Assembly: GCF_900115075.1 (NCBI RefSeq)
Contig: NZ_FOVG01000001.1
Span: 124,001-188,000 of the forward strand
Direction: 5' to 3'
Origin: Candidatus Pantoea varia
GTDB taxonomy: Bacteria; Pseudomonadota; Gammaproteobacteria; Enterobacterales; Enterobacteriaceae
DNA length: 64,000 nt
Shown: positions 1-10,315 of the stretch, one piece after another
Position numbering within the stretch: position 1 is the first letter of the stretch
Layout: every line of letters starts with the position of its first letter
Notes under the pieces: model-generated
Seen by the model: the letters and a program-made list of their open reading frames with translations, nothing else
Told to the model about the DNA's origin: nothing
The model's database searches: none
Translations under genes and position numbers: made by a program

Positions 1-1028
1 TTGGCGATGGTGTCGGTGATTTCTACTCCAATCTGCATCCTGCCTGGCAGGATAATACGGTTTACGCTGCCGACCGCTTTGGTATTGTCAAAGCGCTGGA
101 TGCCGCAGACGGTAAAGAAAAATGGAAAGTCGATCTCTCTGAGAAAACCGGCTTCTTCTCGAAAAACATCTCAGCCCTGTTATCAGGCGGCCTGACGGCG
201 GATGGCGATCGCATTTATGTTGGCAGCGAACGCGGCCAGGTTTATGCCCTGAACAGCAGTGATGGTAGCCTGGCCTGGCAGACGAAAGTCGCCGGTGAAG
301 CGCTGTCACGGCCGGTGGTCAGCGATGGTCTGGTGCTGATTCATACCAGCAACGGCATGTTGCAGGGACTGGATCAGAGCAGCGGTGCGGTGAAGTGGAG
401 CGTCAACCTGGATATGCCAGCGTTGTCACTGCGCGGTGAATCTGCTCCGGCTGTAGCCTTTGGCGGCGCGATTGTCGGCGGCGATAACGGCCGTGTCAGT
501 GCCGTGGTGATGAACCAGGGACAGCTGATCTGGCAGCAGCGTATTTCTCAGGTCAGCGGTGCCACTGAGATCGATCGTCTTAACGATGTCGATACCACAC
601 CGGTTATCGTTAACGGCGTCGTTTATGCACTGGCCTACAACGGCAATCTGTCTGCGCTGGATCTGCGTTCAGGTCAGATTTTGTGGAAGCGCGAAATCGG
701 CGGTGTGAAGGATCTGATTGTTGATGCTGGCCATATCTATCTGGTCGATCAGGACGATCGTGTGATTGCGTTGAACGCTGACGGTGGTGTTGCCATCTGG
801 CGTCAGAGCGATCTGCTGCATCGCAACCTGACGTCACCGGTGCTCTACAATGGCTATCTGGTGGTCGGTGACAGCGAAGGTTATCTGCACTGGCTGAACA
901 CCACTGATGGTCGTTTTGTCGCGCAGCAGGAACTGGATAGCTCAGGCTTCCAGACCGAGCCAGTGGTCGCCAGCGATAAGCTGCTGATCCAGTCGAAAGA
1001 TGGTGAGGTTTATGCGATTACCCGCTAA
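1..1028 (+). CDS. bamB: BamB, outer-membrane beta-barrel assembly lipoprotein (5' end outside window)
   Basis: BamB is a scaffold lipoprotein of the BAM complex, which folds beta-barrel proteins into the outer membrane from the periplasmic side. The open frame begins at base 3 and runs 341 codons to a stop at 1026-1028. It matches the E. coli protein closely over its whole length, including repeated beta-propeller blades (ALNSSDG, LDLRSGQILWKR, DGRFVAQQ). E. coli BamB is about 392 residues, so roughly the first 50, including the signal peptide and lipobox, are missing. It lies just upstream of der, as in E. coli. Identification is secure. Confidence 0.96.
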   Translation, partial: GDGVGDFYSNLHPAWQDNTVYAADRFGIVKALDAADGKEKWKVDLSEKTGFFSKNISALLSGGLTADGDRIYVGSERGQVYALNSSDGSLAWQTKVAGEALSRPVVSDGLVLIHTSNGMLQGLDQSSGAVKWSVNLDMPALSLRGESAPAVAFGGAIVGGDNGRVSAVVMNQGQLIWQQRISQVSGATEIDRLNDVDTTPVIVNGVVYALAYNGNLSALDLRSGQILWKREIGGVKDLIVDAGHIYLVDQDDRVIALNADGGVAIWRQSDLLHRNLTSPVLYNGYLVVGDSEGYLHWLNTTDGRFVAQQELDSSGFQTEPVVASDKLLIQSKDGEVYAITR

Positions 1029-1066
1029 CGGGTAAACGTCTGGCAGGTGAAATCCTCCGTTCCGAC

Positions 1067-1100
1067 GGCTCCTGATTTAATCAGGGGCCGTTTCGTTTTT
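1067..1100 (+). terminator. Rho-independent terminator after bamB
   Basis: An 11-bp stem (GGCTCCTGATT with AATCAGGGGCC, one G-T pair) is followed by a T-rich tail ending in GTTTTT. It lies 38 bases after the bamB stop, so der probably has its own promoter. Confidence 0.75.
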
Positions 1101-1202
1101 AGTCAGGCATGGTATTCTTTGCGCCTTAAGCCTGAACTTAACGGCCAGAGCCGTTATAATCACGCCATTCGGGCGATTAATTATTTATTGAGGCATTTTG
1201 TT

Positions 1203-2693
1203 ATGGTACCTGTGGTCGCGCTGGTTGGGCGTCCCAATGTGGGAAAATCTACGCTATTCAACCGTTTAACACGCACACGTGATGCGCTGGTAGCGGATTT
1301 TCCTGGACTGACTCGCGATCGCAAATATGGTCGCGCCGAAGTGGAAGGGCGCGAATTTATTGTTATTGATACCGGGGGTATCGACGGCTCCGAAGAGGGT
1401 GTCGAAACGCGGATGGCCGAGCAGTCACTGCTGGCGATTGAAGAAGCCGATGTTGTGCTGTTTATGGTCGATGCACGTGCAGGCCTGATGGCCGCCGATC
1501 TGCAAATCGCTAAGCATCTGCGTTCCCGTCAGAAAGCGACCTTCCTGGTGGCTAACAAAACTGACGGGATGGATCCGGATCAGGCGGTTGTCGACTTCTA
1601 TTCACTGGGCCTGGGCGAGATCCACGCCATTGCGGCATCGCATGGTCGTGGCGTGAGCAGCCTGATAGAAGAGGCACTGCTCCCGTGGATGGACAAAGTT
1701 GAAGCGGTCGAGCTCACTGAAGAAGAAGAGAACCAGGCTTACTGGGCTGCGCTTGAAGCTGACGAGATTGCTGAGCAGGAAGCTGCAGAGGAAGAAGAAA
1801 ACTTCGACCCGACGGGCTTGCCAATTAAACTGGCGATCGTTGGCCGTCCTAACGTAGGTAAGTCAACGCTTACCAACCGCATTCTTGGTGAAGACCGCGT
1901 GGTGGTCTACGATATGCCGGGCACCACCCGCGACAGCATCTACATCCCGATGGAGCGTGATGGACGTGAATACGTTCTGATCGACACCGCTGGTGTGCGT
2001 AAGCGTGCCAAAATCTCTGACACCGTTGAGAAATTCTCGGTAATCAAGACACTGCAGGCGATTGAAGATGCCAACGTGGTGATGCTGGTGATTGATGCTC
2101 ACGCCGGTATTTCCGATCAGGATCTCTCGCTGCTTGGCTTCATTCTTAACAGTGGTCGTTCGCTGGTGATTGTGGTTAACAAGTGGGATGGCCTGTCGCA
2201 GGAAGTGCGTGATGAAGTGAAAGAGACCCTGGACTACCGTCTGGGCTTTATCGATTTCGCCCGCATCCACTTTATCTCTGCGCTGCATGGCAGCGGCGTT
2301 GGTAACCTGTTTGAATCAATCACTGAAGCCTATGACTGCTCGACGAAGCGCGTAAACACTTCGCTGCTGACCCGCATCATGAACATGGCCGCAGACGATC
2401 ACCAGCCACCGCTGGTGCGCAGTCGTCGCGTTAAACTTAAATACGCGCATGCCGGTGGTTATAACCCGCCGATCGTGGTGATCCACGGTAATCAGGTTAA
2501 GGATCTGCCCGATTCTTACAAACGCTACCTGATGAACTATTTCCGTAAATCACTCAACGTGATGGGAACGCCAATCCGCATTCAGTTCAAAGAGGGTGAT
2601 AACCCTTATGAAGGCAAACGTAACCTGCTGACGCCAACGCAGCAGCGTAAACGTAAGCGTCTGCTGGCGCATATGAAAAAGAATAAGCGTTAA
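1203..2693 (+). CDS. der: Der (EngA), double-Era-like GTPase for 50S ribosome assembly
   Basis: Der is an essential GTPase with two tandem G domains that acts in maturation of the large ribosomal subunit. The product is 496 residues. The first P-loop, GRPNVGKST, is at about residues 10-18, with DTGG and NKTD downstream. The second P-loop, also GRPNVGKST, is near residue 210, followed by DTAG and NKWD. A C-terminal KH-like domain ends in a lysine/arginine-rich tail. An acidic linker (runs of E, about 175-200) joins the G domains. The frame is open further upstream, but ATG 1203 gives the conserved start [16 protein letters not shown]. Terminators lie on both sides. Confidence 0.97.
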   Translation: MVPVVALVGRPNVGKSTLFNRLTRTRDALVADFPGLTRDRKYGRAEVEGREFIVIDTGGIDGSEEGVETRMAEQSLLAIEEADVVLFMVDARAGLMAADLQIAKHLRSRQKATFLVANKTDGMDPDQAVVDFYSLGLGEIHAIAASHGRGVSSLIEEALLPWMDKVEAVELTEEEENQAYWAALEADEIAEQEAAEEEENFDPTGLPIKLAIVGRPNVGKSTLTNRILGEDRVVVYDMPGTTRDSIYIPMERDGREYVLIDTAGVRKRAKISDTVEKFSVIKTLQAIEDANVVMLVIDAHAGISDQDLSLLGFILNSGRSLVIVVNKWDGLSQEVRDEVKETLDYRLGFIDFARIHFISALHGSGVGNLFESITEAYDCSTKRVNTSLLTRIMNMAADDHQPPLVRSRRVKLKYAHAGGYNPPIVVIHGNQVKDLPDSYKRYLMNYFRKSLNVMGTPIRIQFKEGDNPYEGKRNLLTPTQQRKRKRLLAHMKKNKR

Positions 2694-2699
2694 GAAAAT

Positions 2700-2725
2700 G
2701 AGGGCCATCTGGCCCTCTTTTTTTT
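2700..2725 (+). terminator. Rho-independent terminator after der
   Basis: The hairpin GAGGGCC-ATCT-GGCCCTC is followed by eight T residues, directly after the der stop codon. Confidence 0.92.
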
Positions 2726-2756
2726 GCTCGGAATTCATCAGGGCAGGGAGAGAATC

Positions 2757-2978
2757 ATGCGTGTGATGTGTGAAAAATGTCAGCAACCGCTGTCGCTCAG
2801 CGACGGTGAATTTATCTGCAGTGCCTGTGGTGCGCATTACCCCGCGCAACTCTGCTGTCCCGAGTGTCACCAGCCGCTTGAGGTATTAAAAGCCTGCGGT
2901 GCAGTGGACTATTTTTGCCGGAACGGACACGGCCTGATCTCCCGCAAGCGCATCCTTTTCCAGCCGCCGGATCACTGA
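2757..2978 (+). CDS. yfgJ: YfgJ-like small zinc-ribbon protein
   Basis: This 73-residue protein has no established biochemical role. It carries paired cysteines typical of zinc ribbons (MCEKC, CSACG, CPECH) and a distinctive C-terminal block, LKACGAVDYFCRNGHGLIS, that is nearly identical to E. coli YfgJ. ATG 2757 is chosen because AGGGAG lies about 6 bases upstream; the frame stays open to 2724 without such a site. It follows der, as in E. coli. Zinc binding is inferred from the cysteine spacing. Confidence 0.9.
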   Translation: MRVMCEKCQQPLSLSDGEFICSACGAHYPAQLCCPECHQPLEVLKACGAVDYFCRNGHGLISRKRILFQPPDH

Positions 2979-3290
2979 CGCCGCTTTCAGCTACGCTTAA
3001 TCTGTCTGAGAATCCATAGCGACGCCTGGCTCTTTTTGTAGCAAAAATGCTATTGCGCCGTAACAAACCGGTTGGATATGTTCACTCTGTAACGTACCAG
3101 GTGGTACAATCCTGCCGCGTCGTGGGAGGGGTCAGCCACATCTATGCTCTTCCGGCCCACAAATTCTCACGGACGCGGGTTTGTTTATATTCGATTTGAA
3201 ACCGAGCGATGCTCTGCGCGCACCTTTTATCGCGCCAGAGTCCGGATGACACCTGTCCGGGCGCTCTGTTTATTCAGGAGAGTAAGTGTT
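2979..3290 (+). promoter_or_regulatory. 312-bp gap before gcd with a possible sigma-70 -10 element
   Basis: No gene is apparent. TACAAT at 3105-3110 resembles a -10 box, with a poor -35 candidate (TTCACT, 3081-3086, 18-bp spacing). If it is used, the gcd leader would be about 175 bases. No clear terminator for yfgJ was seen. Confidence 0.3.
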
Positions 3291-5732
3291 ATGGCTGAAA
3301 CATCCTCCCGTTCCGGAAAGGGGCTGGGAATAGCATCCGTGCTGCTCGGACTGGTGCTGCTTGCCACCGGTCTGTTTTTTGCAATTGGCGGCGGTAAACT
3401 GGTTGCCCTGGGCGGCAGTTGGTACTTTTTAATTGCGGGTATCGTTACTGTCCTCTCCGCAATTCAGTTCTTCCGTCGCAAATCATCGGCAGTGGTTCTG
3501 TTCCTGCTGGTCTTTATCGGCACCCTGATCTGGTCGCTGTTTGACGCGGGTCTGGAGTTCTGGCCACTGGTATCGCGCCTGATGGTGCCAGCCGGACTGA
3601 CGCTGCTGGCCTTCCTGATCTGGCCTTCACTGCGTAAGCACGAAGGTAAGAACTCACTGGCAAAACCTTCATACGTCTTCTCTGCGCTGCTGGCGGCAGG
3701 GATGGTGGTGACGCTGGTGCAGATGTTCCAGCCACATCCTACTGTTGCAGCGACTGGCGAAGAGCTGCCATTGATCCCAGTTGATAAAGCGAAACAGCAG
3801 AAAGACTGGGATAACTACGGTAACACTCCGCAGGGCAGTCGTTTTGTGGCGCTGGATCAGATCACCCGCGACAACGTGAAAGATCTGCAGGTCGCCTGGA
3901 CCTTCCGCACCGGTGATACGCCTGTCAGTCCGACCGGTAACGGCGCAGAAGATCAGCAGACGCCGTTGCAGATTGGCAACACGCTTTACCTCTGTACGCC
4001 GCACAACAATGTCATTGCCGTTGAAGCTAACAGCGGTAAGCAGCTCTGGAAGCGTGAAATCAACGCCCAGGCCGAAGTCTGGCCGCGCTGCCGTGGTCTG
4101 GCTTACTTCGACGCAACCAAACCGCTGCAACAGCCGGATAAGCCGGGTTCTGTGCCGGTGACGGCGGCTGTGCTGCCAGCCGGTGATAGCTGTCAGCGTC
4201 GTATTCTGATGAACACCATCGACGCACGTCTGATTGCAATCAACGCTGACAACGGCGAGTTCTGTGAAGACTTTGGCGATCACGGCATCGTTGATCTTAA
4301 AGCGGGCATGGGTCAGGCACCGGATCCACAATATCAGCTGACTTCCGCGCCAACGCTGGCCGGCACCACCGTCGTGGTGGGAGGGCGTGTCGCGGATAAC
4401 GTGCAGACGGATATGCCTGGTGGGGTGTTGCGTGGCTTTGACGTTATCACCGGTAAGATGCGCTGGGCGTTTGACCCAGGTAATGTTGACCCGAATGCTA
4501 TTCTGATGCCGGGTAAAGATTATACCCGCAGTACGCCGAACTCCTGGGCACCGATGTCTTACGACCCGTCAATGAACACCGTGTTCATTCCAATGGGCAG
4601 TTCGTCAGTTGACCTGTGGGGTGCGAACCGTACCGAACTGGATCACAAATATGGCGCCTCAGTGCTGGCACTGGATGCGACTACAGGTAAAGAGAAGTGG
4701 GTCTATCAGACCGTGCATAACGATCTGTGGGACTTTGACCTGCCGATGCAGCCAAGCCTGATCGACTTCCCGCAAAAAGATGGCAGCACCACGCCAGCGG
4801 TCGTGATTGGCGGCAAAACTGGCATGATCTTCGTGCTTGACCGTATGACCGGCAAGCCGCTGACCAAAGTCGAAGAACTGCCGATGCCACAGGGTCATAT
4901 CCCGAACGAGCAGTACACCAAAACGCAGCCTCACTCGACCGGTATGCCGCAGATTGGCAACCAGACGCTGAAAGAGTCCGACATGTGGGGGGCGACGCCG
5001 TTTGATCAGCTGGCCTGCCGCATTGGCTTTAAATCGATGCGCTATGATGGCCTGTTTACCGTGCCGGACACCGATAAGTCTCTGAGCTTCCCGGGTTCGC
5101 TGGGCGGTATGAACTGGGGCAGCATGTCGACCGATCCGAACAACCACCTGTTGTTCGTCAATGATATGCGTCTGGGTCTGTGGGTGCAGATGATCCCGGC
5201 TGATACCAGCAATATTGCGCGCGGCAGCAATGGCGGCGAAGCGATCAACACCGGTATGGGTGCGGTTCCGCTAAAAGGCACGCCATATGCAGTGAATAAA
5301 AACCGCTTTATGTCACCGCTGGGCATCCCTTGTCAGAAACCACCATTTGGTACGCTGTCGGCGATTGACATGAAAACGCAGAAAATCGTCTGGCAGGTGC
5401 CGGTTGGTACTGTGCAGGATACCGGTCCGTTCGGCATCAAGATGCGCATGAAAATGCCAGTTGGTATGCCAACGCTGGGCGGCACGCTGGCAACGCAGGG
5501 TGGCCTGGTGTTCATCGCCGGTACACAGGATTACTACCTGCGCGCCTTTGACTCTTCAACCGGTAAAGAGGTGTGGAAAGCACGTCTGCCGGTGGGCAGT
5601 CAGGGCGGCCCGATGAGTTACGTCTCACCGAAGGATGGTAAGCAGTACATCCTGATCTCGGCAGGTGGCGCCCGTCAGTCACCAGACCGCGGTGACTACG
5701 TGATTGCTTACGCGCTGCCAGACAGCAAGTAA
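3291..5732 (+). CDS. gcd: Membrane-bound PQQ-dependent dehydrogenase (glucose/quinate/shikimate family)
   Basis: Family members oxidise glucose to gluconolactone, or quinate/shikimate, on the periplasmic face of the inner membrane and pass electrons to ubiquinone. The 813-residue product is close to E. coli Gcd (796). Four to five hydrophobic segments fill about residues 12-150, followed by a PQQ beta-propeller with GNRTELDHKYGASVLALDATTGK, NDLWDFDLPMQP and C-terminal GDYVIAYALP. ATG 3291 is preceded by CAGGAG about 9 bases upstream; the longer open frame (from 3144) would place a non-conserved extension ahead of the first membrane helix. Glucose is the likeliest substrate, but sequence alone does not exclude quinate. 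No pqq genes are in the window. Confidence 0.85.
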   Translation: MAETSSRSGKGLGIASVLLGLVLLATGLFFAIGGGKLVALGGSWYFLIAGIVTVLSAIQFFRRKSSAVVLFLLVFIGTLIWSLFDAGLEFWPLVSRLMVPAGLTLLAFLIWPSLRKHEGKNSLAKPSYVFSALLAAGMVVTLVQMFQPHPTVAATGEELPLIPVDKAKQQKDWDNYGNTPQGSRFVALDQITRDNVKDLQVAWTFRTGDTPVSPTGNGAEDQQTPLQIGNTLYLCTPHNNVIAVEANSGKQLWKREINAQAEVWPRCRGLAYFDATKPLQQPDKPGSVPVTAAVLPAGDSCQRRILMNTIDARLIAINADNGEFCEDFGDHGIVDLKAGMGQAPDPQYQLTSAPTLAGTTVVVGGRVADNVQTDMPGGVLRGFDVITGKMRWAFDPGNVDPNAILMPGKDYTRSTPNSWAPMSYDPSMNTVFIPMGSSSVDLWGANRTELDHKYGASVLALDATTGKEKWVYQTVHNDLWDFDLPMQPSLIDFPQKDGSTTPAVVIGGKTGMIFVLDRMTGKPLTKVEELPMPQGHIPNEQYTKTQPHSTGMPQIGNQTLKESDMWGATPFDQLACRIGFKSMRYDGLFTVPDTDKSLSFPGSLGGMNWGSMSTDPNNHLLFVNDMRLGLWVQMIPADTSNIARGSNGGEAINTGMGAVPLKGTPYAVNKNRFMSPLGIPCQKPPFGTLSAIDMKTQKIVWQVPVGTVQDTGPFGIKMRMKMPVGMPTLGGTLATQGGLVFIAGTQDYYLRAFDSSTGKEVWKARLPVGSQGGPMSYVSPKDGKQYILISAGGARQSPDRGDYVIAYALPDSK

Positions 5733-5747
5733 CAACACTGGATGAAA

Positions 5748-5776
5748 AGGGCCGACATTGTCGGCCCTTTTTTTTT
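5748..5776. terminator. Bidirectional terminator between gcd and the emfourin gene
   Basis: The hairpin AGGGCCGAC-ATT-GTCGGCCCT is followed by nine T residues on the + strand and preceded by AAAA, so it can also serve leftward transcription of the converging emfourin gene. Confidence 0.9.
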
Positions 5777-5778
5777 GC

Positions 5779-6111
5779 TTATTTACCGTCGAGCCATAGC
5801 GCCTGCAACTCTGGCGGTGCGACCTGTTCGGGAATCAGCAGTACAATCGTGCCCACCTCGCGGCGGGTAGCATACTGAATCTGGATGCGATAATAGCGCT
5901 GGTCGCCACTGCCCACCTGCGCGGCCTTTTCCTCGGGTTCGCCCAGCGGCATCGCCTGCTCCAGCGCATGACAGACGCGCTGTTTTTCCGGCGGTGGCAA
6001 CTCGCCCAGCATAAAGCGACGTTCGGCGCGTAGCCCGGGAATAAAGGCCATGCCGCCTTCACGCGCAACGATGATGGTAGCATCATCGGTGAGTTCGGGC
6101 AGTTCACTCAT
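5779..6111 (-). CDS. Emfourin-type inhibitor of protealysin-like protease
   Basis: This 110-residue protein resembles emfourin, the inhibitor encoded beside protealysin in Serratia. Shared features are the N-terminal ELPELTDDA block, REGGMAFIPGLRAER, and a C-terminal segment with YRIQI and VGTIVLLIP. Its start codon overlaps the protease stop as ATGA (6111-6108), implying translational coupling so that inhibitor follows enzyme. No signal peptide is visible, matching the partner protease. The frame is open to 6132, but the ATG at 6111 gives the conserved start and the coupling. Function is inferred from family and context. Confidence 0.8.
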   Translation of the reverse strand: MSELPELTDDATIIVAREGGMAFIPGLRAERRFMLGELPPPEKQRVCHALEQAMPLGEPEEKAAQVGSGDQRYYRIQIQYATRREVGTIVLLIPEQVAPPELQALWLDGK

Positions 6112-7121
6112 AGCACGCCAACCTCCTTCCACGCCTGTTCAATAGCACTGCTGACCGAGTCATTGAACCGCTTTTTACCATGCTGAACGGTGAAACGGGC
6201 AAAGGTCTTAAAGTCAGCATCCTGCGGCAGTTCGTCGTCACACACGGTATCGTACCAGGCATACCCTGCCTGTTCCCACGCATGACCGCCCAGCGCAGTA
6301 GCCGCCAGATAAAAGGCCCGGTTTGGAATGCCGGAGTTGATATGAACCCCGCCGTTATCTTCGCGGGTCTTCACGTAGTGATCCATGTGTGCCGGTTGCG
6401 GATCTTTACCCAGCATCGGATCGTCATAGGCGGTGCCGGGTTCAGACATCGATCGCAGGCCCCGTCCGTTAATGCCCTTCGCCAGCAGGCCTTCACCGAT
6501 GATCCAGTCCGCCTCATCGGCGCGCTGTTTTTTACTGAACTGTTTCACCAGCGAGCCAAAAACGTCCGACAGCGACTCATTCAGCGCACCAGCCTGCTCA
6601 AAGTAGATCAACCCGGCTTCGTTTTCTGTGACGCCATGCGCGAGTTCGTGCGCCACAACGTCAATCGCAATGGTGAAGCGATTAAAGATTTCGCCGTCAC
6701 CGTCACCAAATACCATCTGCTGACCGTTCCAGAAGGCGTTCTGGTATTTCTCACCGTAGTGCACAGTGCCCAGTAATTTCAGCCCCTGATTATCGAGCGA
6801 GTTACGCTGGTAAGCCTGCCAGAAGAAATCATAAGTTACCCCCAGATAGTCCCATGCTTCTTCAGCCGCCACGTCGTCATTACCGGGCTGGCCCTCCTGA
6901 CGAATCAGCTTACCCGGCAACGTCTGCTGACTTTGCGCATCATAAATTTCACGATTCACATGGCCGCCTGCCGCCGTTTTAACGCCGGTTGGCTTTTGCC
7001 AGTGCTCCGCCATGAGGTGCTGAACGTGTGTCAGGGTGCGACGTGCCTGCTCCTGCTGGTGGCCGGAACCGTGTGCGATGATCTTGCGAAGGATATAGGG
7101 AGGAATAACGCAGTAAGCCAT
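6108..7121 (-). CDS. Protealysin-like M4 metalloprotease
   Basis: This 337-residue member of the thermolysin (M4) family has the short protealysin-type propeptide and no signal peptide. The propeptide motif appears as CVIPPYILRKI at about 4-14. The zinc site is HELAH at 158-162 with the downstream glutamate in NESLSD (E182), and GGVHINSG carries the catalytic histidine near 260. Known relatives are made as cytoplasmic precursors and have been linked to invasion of eukaryotic cells in Serratia. The gene is followed by, and coupled to, an emfourin-type inhibitor. All catalytic residues are present, so an active enzyme is expected. Confidence 0.92.
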   Translation of the reverse strand: MAYCVIPPYILRKIIAHGSGHQQEQARRTLTHVQHLMAEHWQKPTGVKTAAGGHVNREIYDAQSQQTLPGKLIRQEGQPGNDDVAAEEAWDYLGVTYDFFWQAYQRNSLDNQGLKLLGTVHYGEKYQNAFWNGQQMVFGDGDGEIFNRFTIAIDVVAHELAHGVTENEAGLIYFEQAGALNESLSDVFGSLVKQFSKKQRADEADWIIGEGLLAKGINGRGLRSMSEPGTAYDDPMLGKDPQPAHMDHYVKTREDNGGVHINSGIPNRAFYLAATALGGHAWEQAGYAWYDTVCDDELPQDADFKTFARFTVQHGKKRFNDSVSSAIEQAWKEVGVL

Positions 7122-7238
7122 ATGAAACTCCTTAGCATCAGGAATGTGCCAAAAAGTATAGACCCGTCAGGCTGGTTAGACCTCATTTATGAGGCCAGCG
7201 GTGAGTGGAAAAGTGGGAGCAGAAGGGCTGAGCCAGCG

Positions 7239-8612
7239 TCAGGAAGCGGTTTTGCGGCGACGCTTTTTCTCAGGCAACAACTGTGTCACCTGGCTTTCAA
7301 CCCAGCCATCATCAAGGCGGGTGCGCAGAAGATCGCCGCTCTGGAGCTGTGCGGTTTTCTTCACCACCTGTCCGGAAGTATCAGTGGTCACGCTAAAACC
7401 ACGCGCCAGCGTCGCCAGCGGGCTGACGCCTTCCAGCTGCGCCACCAGCTGACCAAAGTCCTGTTTGTTGCTGTTCAGCTGTCTGGTCATGCTCTGCTGC
7501 AGGCGATAGTGCCAGCTTTGCAGCTGCTTTTGCGCCTCGAACAGGCGCTGCTGCGGCTGCTGGGCATTGAGCCGATGCGCCAGGCGATCCTGCTGGCGCG
7601 TGGCCTGACGCAGGCGGGTTTCCATCGCTTCACCCAGACGCTGCTGCAGGCGGAACAGGGCGCTCTGCTGACGGGCCAGACGGAGCTGAGGATGCTGCTG
7701 CTGCAGACGATGCTCAAGGCGGGTATAAAGCCGCTGCTGGCGCGCCAGGTAGTAATCCATCGCCATCTCCAGCCGCTGTTGCTGTGACTGCAACTGACGC
7801 AACAGCTCCAGCTGGTTACGGCTGACGATTTCCGCTGCAGCGGAAGGGGTAGGCGCGCGTAAATCGGCAACGAAGTCGGCAATGGTGACGTCGGTTTCAT
7901 GCCCGACGGCGCTGACGATGGGAATGCGGCTGGCAAAAATAGCGCGCGCCACGCGTTCGTCGTTAAAGCTCCACAAATCTTCCAGCGAACCGCCGCCGCG
8001 CCCGACAATTAATACGTCGCACTCATTGCGCAGGTTGGCGATTTCAATCGCGCGGACAATCGCCGCTGGCGCATCGACGCCCTGAACCACGGTCGGATAG
8101 ATGACCACGGGCAGGGAGGGATCACGGCGATGCAGCACGCGTAACACATCGTGCAGCGCCGCGCCGGTGGAAGAGGTGATGACCCCGACCTGACGCGCCG
8201 GTTCCGGCAGCGGTTGCTTATGCTGCGGATCGAACAGTCCTTCGGTCGCCAGCTTTGCTTTCAGCAGTTCAAACTGCTGCTGCAGCAAACCTTCACCCGC
8301 CGGATGCATACTTTCGGCAATCAGCTGATAGTCACCGCGGGGTTCATAGAGCGTGATGTTGGCACGAACCAGCACCTGCTGACCATGCTGAGGTCGGAAG
8401 GTGACGCGACGATTGCTGTTGCGGAACATGGCGCAGCGAACCTGAGCGCCATCATCTTTCAGCGTGAAGTACCAATGACCGGAAGCCGGTTGGGTGAAGT
8501 TGGAGATCTCGGCGCTGATCCAGACCAGGCCCATCTCTTTCTCCAGCAGCTGACGCACTGTCGTATTGAGACGGCTGACGGTAAAAATATTGGCGATGGG
8601 TGGCAGCGACAT
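7239..8612 (-). CDS. xseA: Exodeoxyribonuclease VII large subunit
   Basis: XseA forms exonuclease VII with XseB and degrades single-stranded DNA from both ends. The 457-residue product has the N-terminal OB-fold ([20 protein letters not shown]), the catalytic core ([42 protein letters not shown]) and a long glutamine-rich coiled-coil C-terminus. ATG 8612 aligns with the short N-terminus of E. coli XseA; the frame stays open to 8633. It is divergent from guaBA, as in E. coli. Confidence 0.97.
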   Translation of the reverse strand: MSLPPIANIFTVSRLNTTVRQLLEKEMGLVWISAEISNFTQPASGHWYFTLKDDGAQVRCAMFRNSNRRVTFRPQHGQQVLVRANITLYEPRGDYQLIAESMHPAGEGLLQQQFELLKAKLATEGLFDPQHKQPLPEPARQVGVITSSTGAALHDVLRVLHRRDPSLPVVIYPTVVQGVDAPAAIVRAIEIANLRNECDVLIVGRGGGSLEDLWSFNDERVARAIFASRIPIVSAVGHETDVTIADFVADLRAPTPSAAAEIVSRNQLELLRQLQSQQQRLEMAMDYYLARQQRLYTRLEHRLQQQHPQLRLARQQSALFRLQQRLGEAMETRLRQATRQQDRLAHRLNAQQPQQRLFEAQKQLQSWHYRLQQSMTRQLNSNKQDFGQLVAQLEGVSPLATLARGFSVTTDTSGQVVKKTAQLQSGDLLRTRLDDGWVESQVTQLLPEKKRRRKTAS

Positions 8613-8704
8613 GTGACGAAGATCAAATTCCAAATCAGCAGGTTAATTCATCGATACTACATTGCTGCTGGTGTGGATCAAGAGTTTTTCTTAAATAATG
8701 CTGG

Positions 8705-8730
8705 AGGCAATCGATTACGGCCTGTATAAT
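8705..8730 (+). promoter_or_regulatory. guaBA promoter with PurR operator
   Basis: AGGCAATCGATTACGG at 8705-8720 matches the PurR consensus ANGCAANCGNTTNCNT at all but the last fixed position. A consensus -10 box, TATAAT, follows at 8725-8730. PurR with a purine corepressor would block RNA polymerase here, as at guaBA in E. coli. The -35 element is poor. Confidence 0.8.
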
Positions 8731-8780
8731 GCCGCGGCAATATTTTATCTATTCTCAATCACCCGAGGTGGAGTATTGCC

Positions 8781-10247
8781 ATGTTAAGAATCGCTAAAGA
8801 AGCACTCACTTTTGACGACGTTCTGCTCGTCCCTGCACACTCCACCGTCCTGCCTAATACGGCCGATCTCAGCACTCAGCTGACCAAAAATATCCGTTTA
8901 AACATTCCTATGCTCTCCGCTGCTATGGACACCGTGACCGAATCGGGTCTGGCGATTGCGCTGGCACAGGAAGGCGGCCTTGGCTTCATCCATAAAAATA
9001 TGTCGATTGAACGCCAGGCGGACGAAGTGCGCAAGGTGAAGAAACATGAGAGCGGCGTGGTCACTGAACCACAGACCGTCCTGCCAACCACGCCTCTGGC
9101 TGACGTTAAAGTGCTGACCGAGCGCAACGGCTTTGCAGGCTACCCGGTCGTGAACCGCGACAACGAACTGGTGGGTATCATCACCGGCCGTGACGTGCGC
9201 TTTGTCACCGACCTTTCTCAGCCCGTTTCTGCGGTCATGACCCCGAAAGATCGTCTGGTGACGGTGAAAGAGGGCGAAGCGCGCGACGTCGTGCTGCATA
9301 AAATGCACGAAAAGCGCGTTGAGAAAGCGCTGGTGGTGGATGACAGCTTCCATCTGCTGGGCATGATCACCGTTAAAGACTTCCAGAAAGCCGAACGTAA
9401 ACCTAACGCCTGTAAAGATGCGCAGGGTCGTCTGCGTGTCGGCGCAGCGGTGGGCGCGGGTGCCGGTAACGAAGAGCGTATCGATGCGCTGGTCGCTGCA
9501 GGCGTTGATGTGCTGCTGATTGACTCTTCGCACGGCCACTCTGAAGGCGTGCTGACGCGCATCCGTGAAACCCGCGCTAAATACCCGGACCTGGAAATCG
9601 TCGGCGGTAACGTCGCCACTGGCGCAGGCGCTCTGGCGCTGGTCGCGGCAGGCGTCAGCGCTGTTAAAGTGGGTATCGGTCCTGGCTCTATCTGTACGAC
9701 CCGTATTGTTACCGGCGTGGGCGTTCCGCAGATCACTGCCGTCTCTGATGCCGTGACCGCGCTGGAAGGCACCGGTATTCCGGTGATTGCCGATGGCGGT
9801 ATCCGCTTCTCCGGTGATATCGCGAAAGCGATCGCCGCTGGTGCGTCCTGTGTGATGGTCGGTTCGATGCTGGCGGGGACCGAAGAGTCACCGGGCGAAA
9901 TCGAACTCTATCAGGGCCGTTCATTCAAATCTTATCGCGGTATGGGTTCACTGGGCGCGATGTCCAAAGGCTCTTCTGACCGTTACTTCCAGACAGATAA
10001 CGCCGCTGACAAACTGGTTCCGGAAGGGATCGAAGGTCGCGTGGCCTATAAAGGCCGTCTGAAAGAGATCGTGCATCAGCAGATGGGCGGGCTGCGTTCG
10101 TGCATGGGCCTGACCGGTTGCCCGACCATTGACGACCTGCGCACCAAAGCGGAGTTTGTTCGCATCAGCGGCGCGGGCATCAATGAGAGCCACGTGCATG
10201 ACGTGACCATCACCAAAGAGTCACCGAACTACCGCATGGGTTCATAA
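8781..10247 (+). CDS. guaB: IMP dehydrogenase
   Basis: GuaB oxidises IMP to XMP with NAD+, the committed step of GMP synthesis. The product is 488 residues. The catalytic loop [15 protein letters not shown] puts the nucleophile at Cys305, and the flap region carries MGSLGAM and YFQ. Two CBS domains are inserted in the barrel at about 93-204. RBS GAGGTGGAG lies upstream of ATG 8781. It forms the guaBA operon with guaA 68 bases downstream. Confidence 0.98.
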   Translation: MLRIAKEALTFDDVLLVPAHSTVLPNTADLSTQLTKNIRLNIPMLSAAMDTVTESGLAIALAQEGGLGFIHKNMSIERQADEVRKVKKHESGVVTEPQTVLPTTPLADVKVLTERNGFAGYPVVNRDNELVGIITGRDVRFVTDLSQPVSAVMTPKDRLVTVKEGEARDVVLHKMHEKRVEKALVVDDSFHLLGMITVKDFQKAERKPNACKDAQGRLRVGAAVGAGAGNEERIDALVAAGVDVLLIDSSHGHSEGVLTRIRETRAKYPDLEIVGGNVATGAGALALVAAGVSAVKVGIGPGSICTTRIVTGVGVPQITAVSDAVTALEGTGIPVIADGGIRFSGDIAKAIAAGASCVMVGSMLAGTEESPGEIELYQGRSFKSYRGMGSLGAMSKGSSDRYFQTDNAADKLVPEGIEGRVAYKGRLKEIVHQQMGGLRSCMGLTGCPTIDDLRTKAEFVRISGAGINESHVHDVTITKESPNYRMGS

Positions 10248-10259
10248 TCCCGATTTCCC

Positions 10260-10282
10260 GCCCGGCTCAAGCCGGGCGCTTT
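10260..10282 (+). terminator. Hairpin between guaB and guaA (possible attenuator)
   Basis: GCCCGGCT-CA-AGCCGGGC is a perfect 8-bp stem followed by GCTTTTATT. The T-tract is short, so it may tune transcription into guaA or stabilise guaB mRNA rather than fully terminate. Confidence 0.5.
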
Positions 10283-10315
10283 TATTGATCAAGTCACCGT
10301 TCTGGAAACCCCTCA

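Noticed and set aside
315-1028. ATG 315 as an independent gene start
   Set aside because: The same frame is open and BamB-like back to base 3, so this is the internal part of a bamB gene cut by the window edge.
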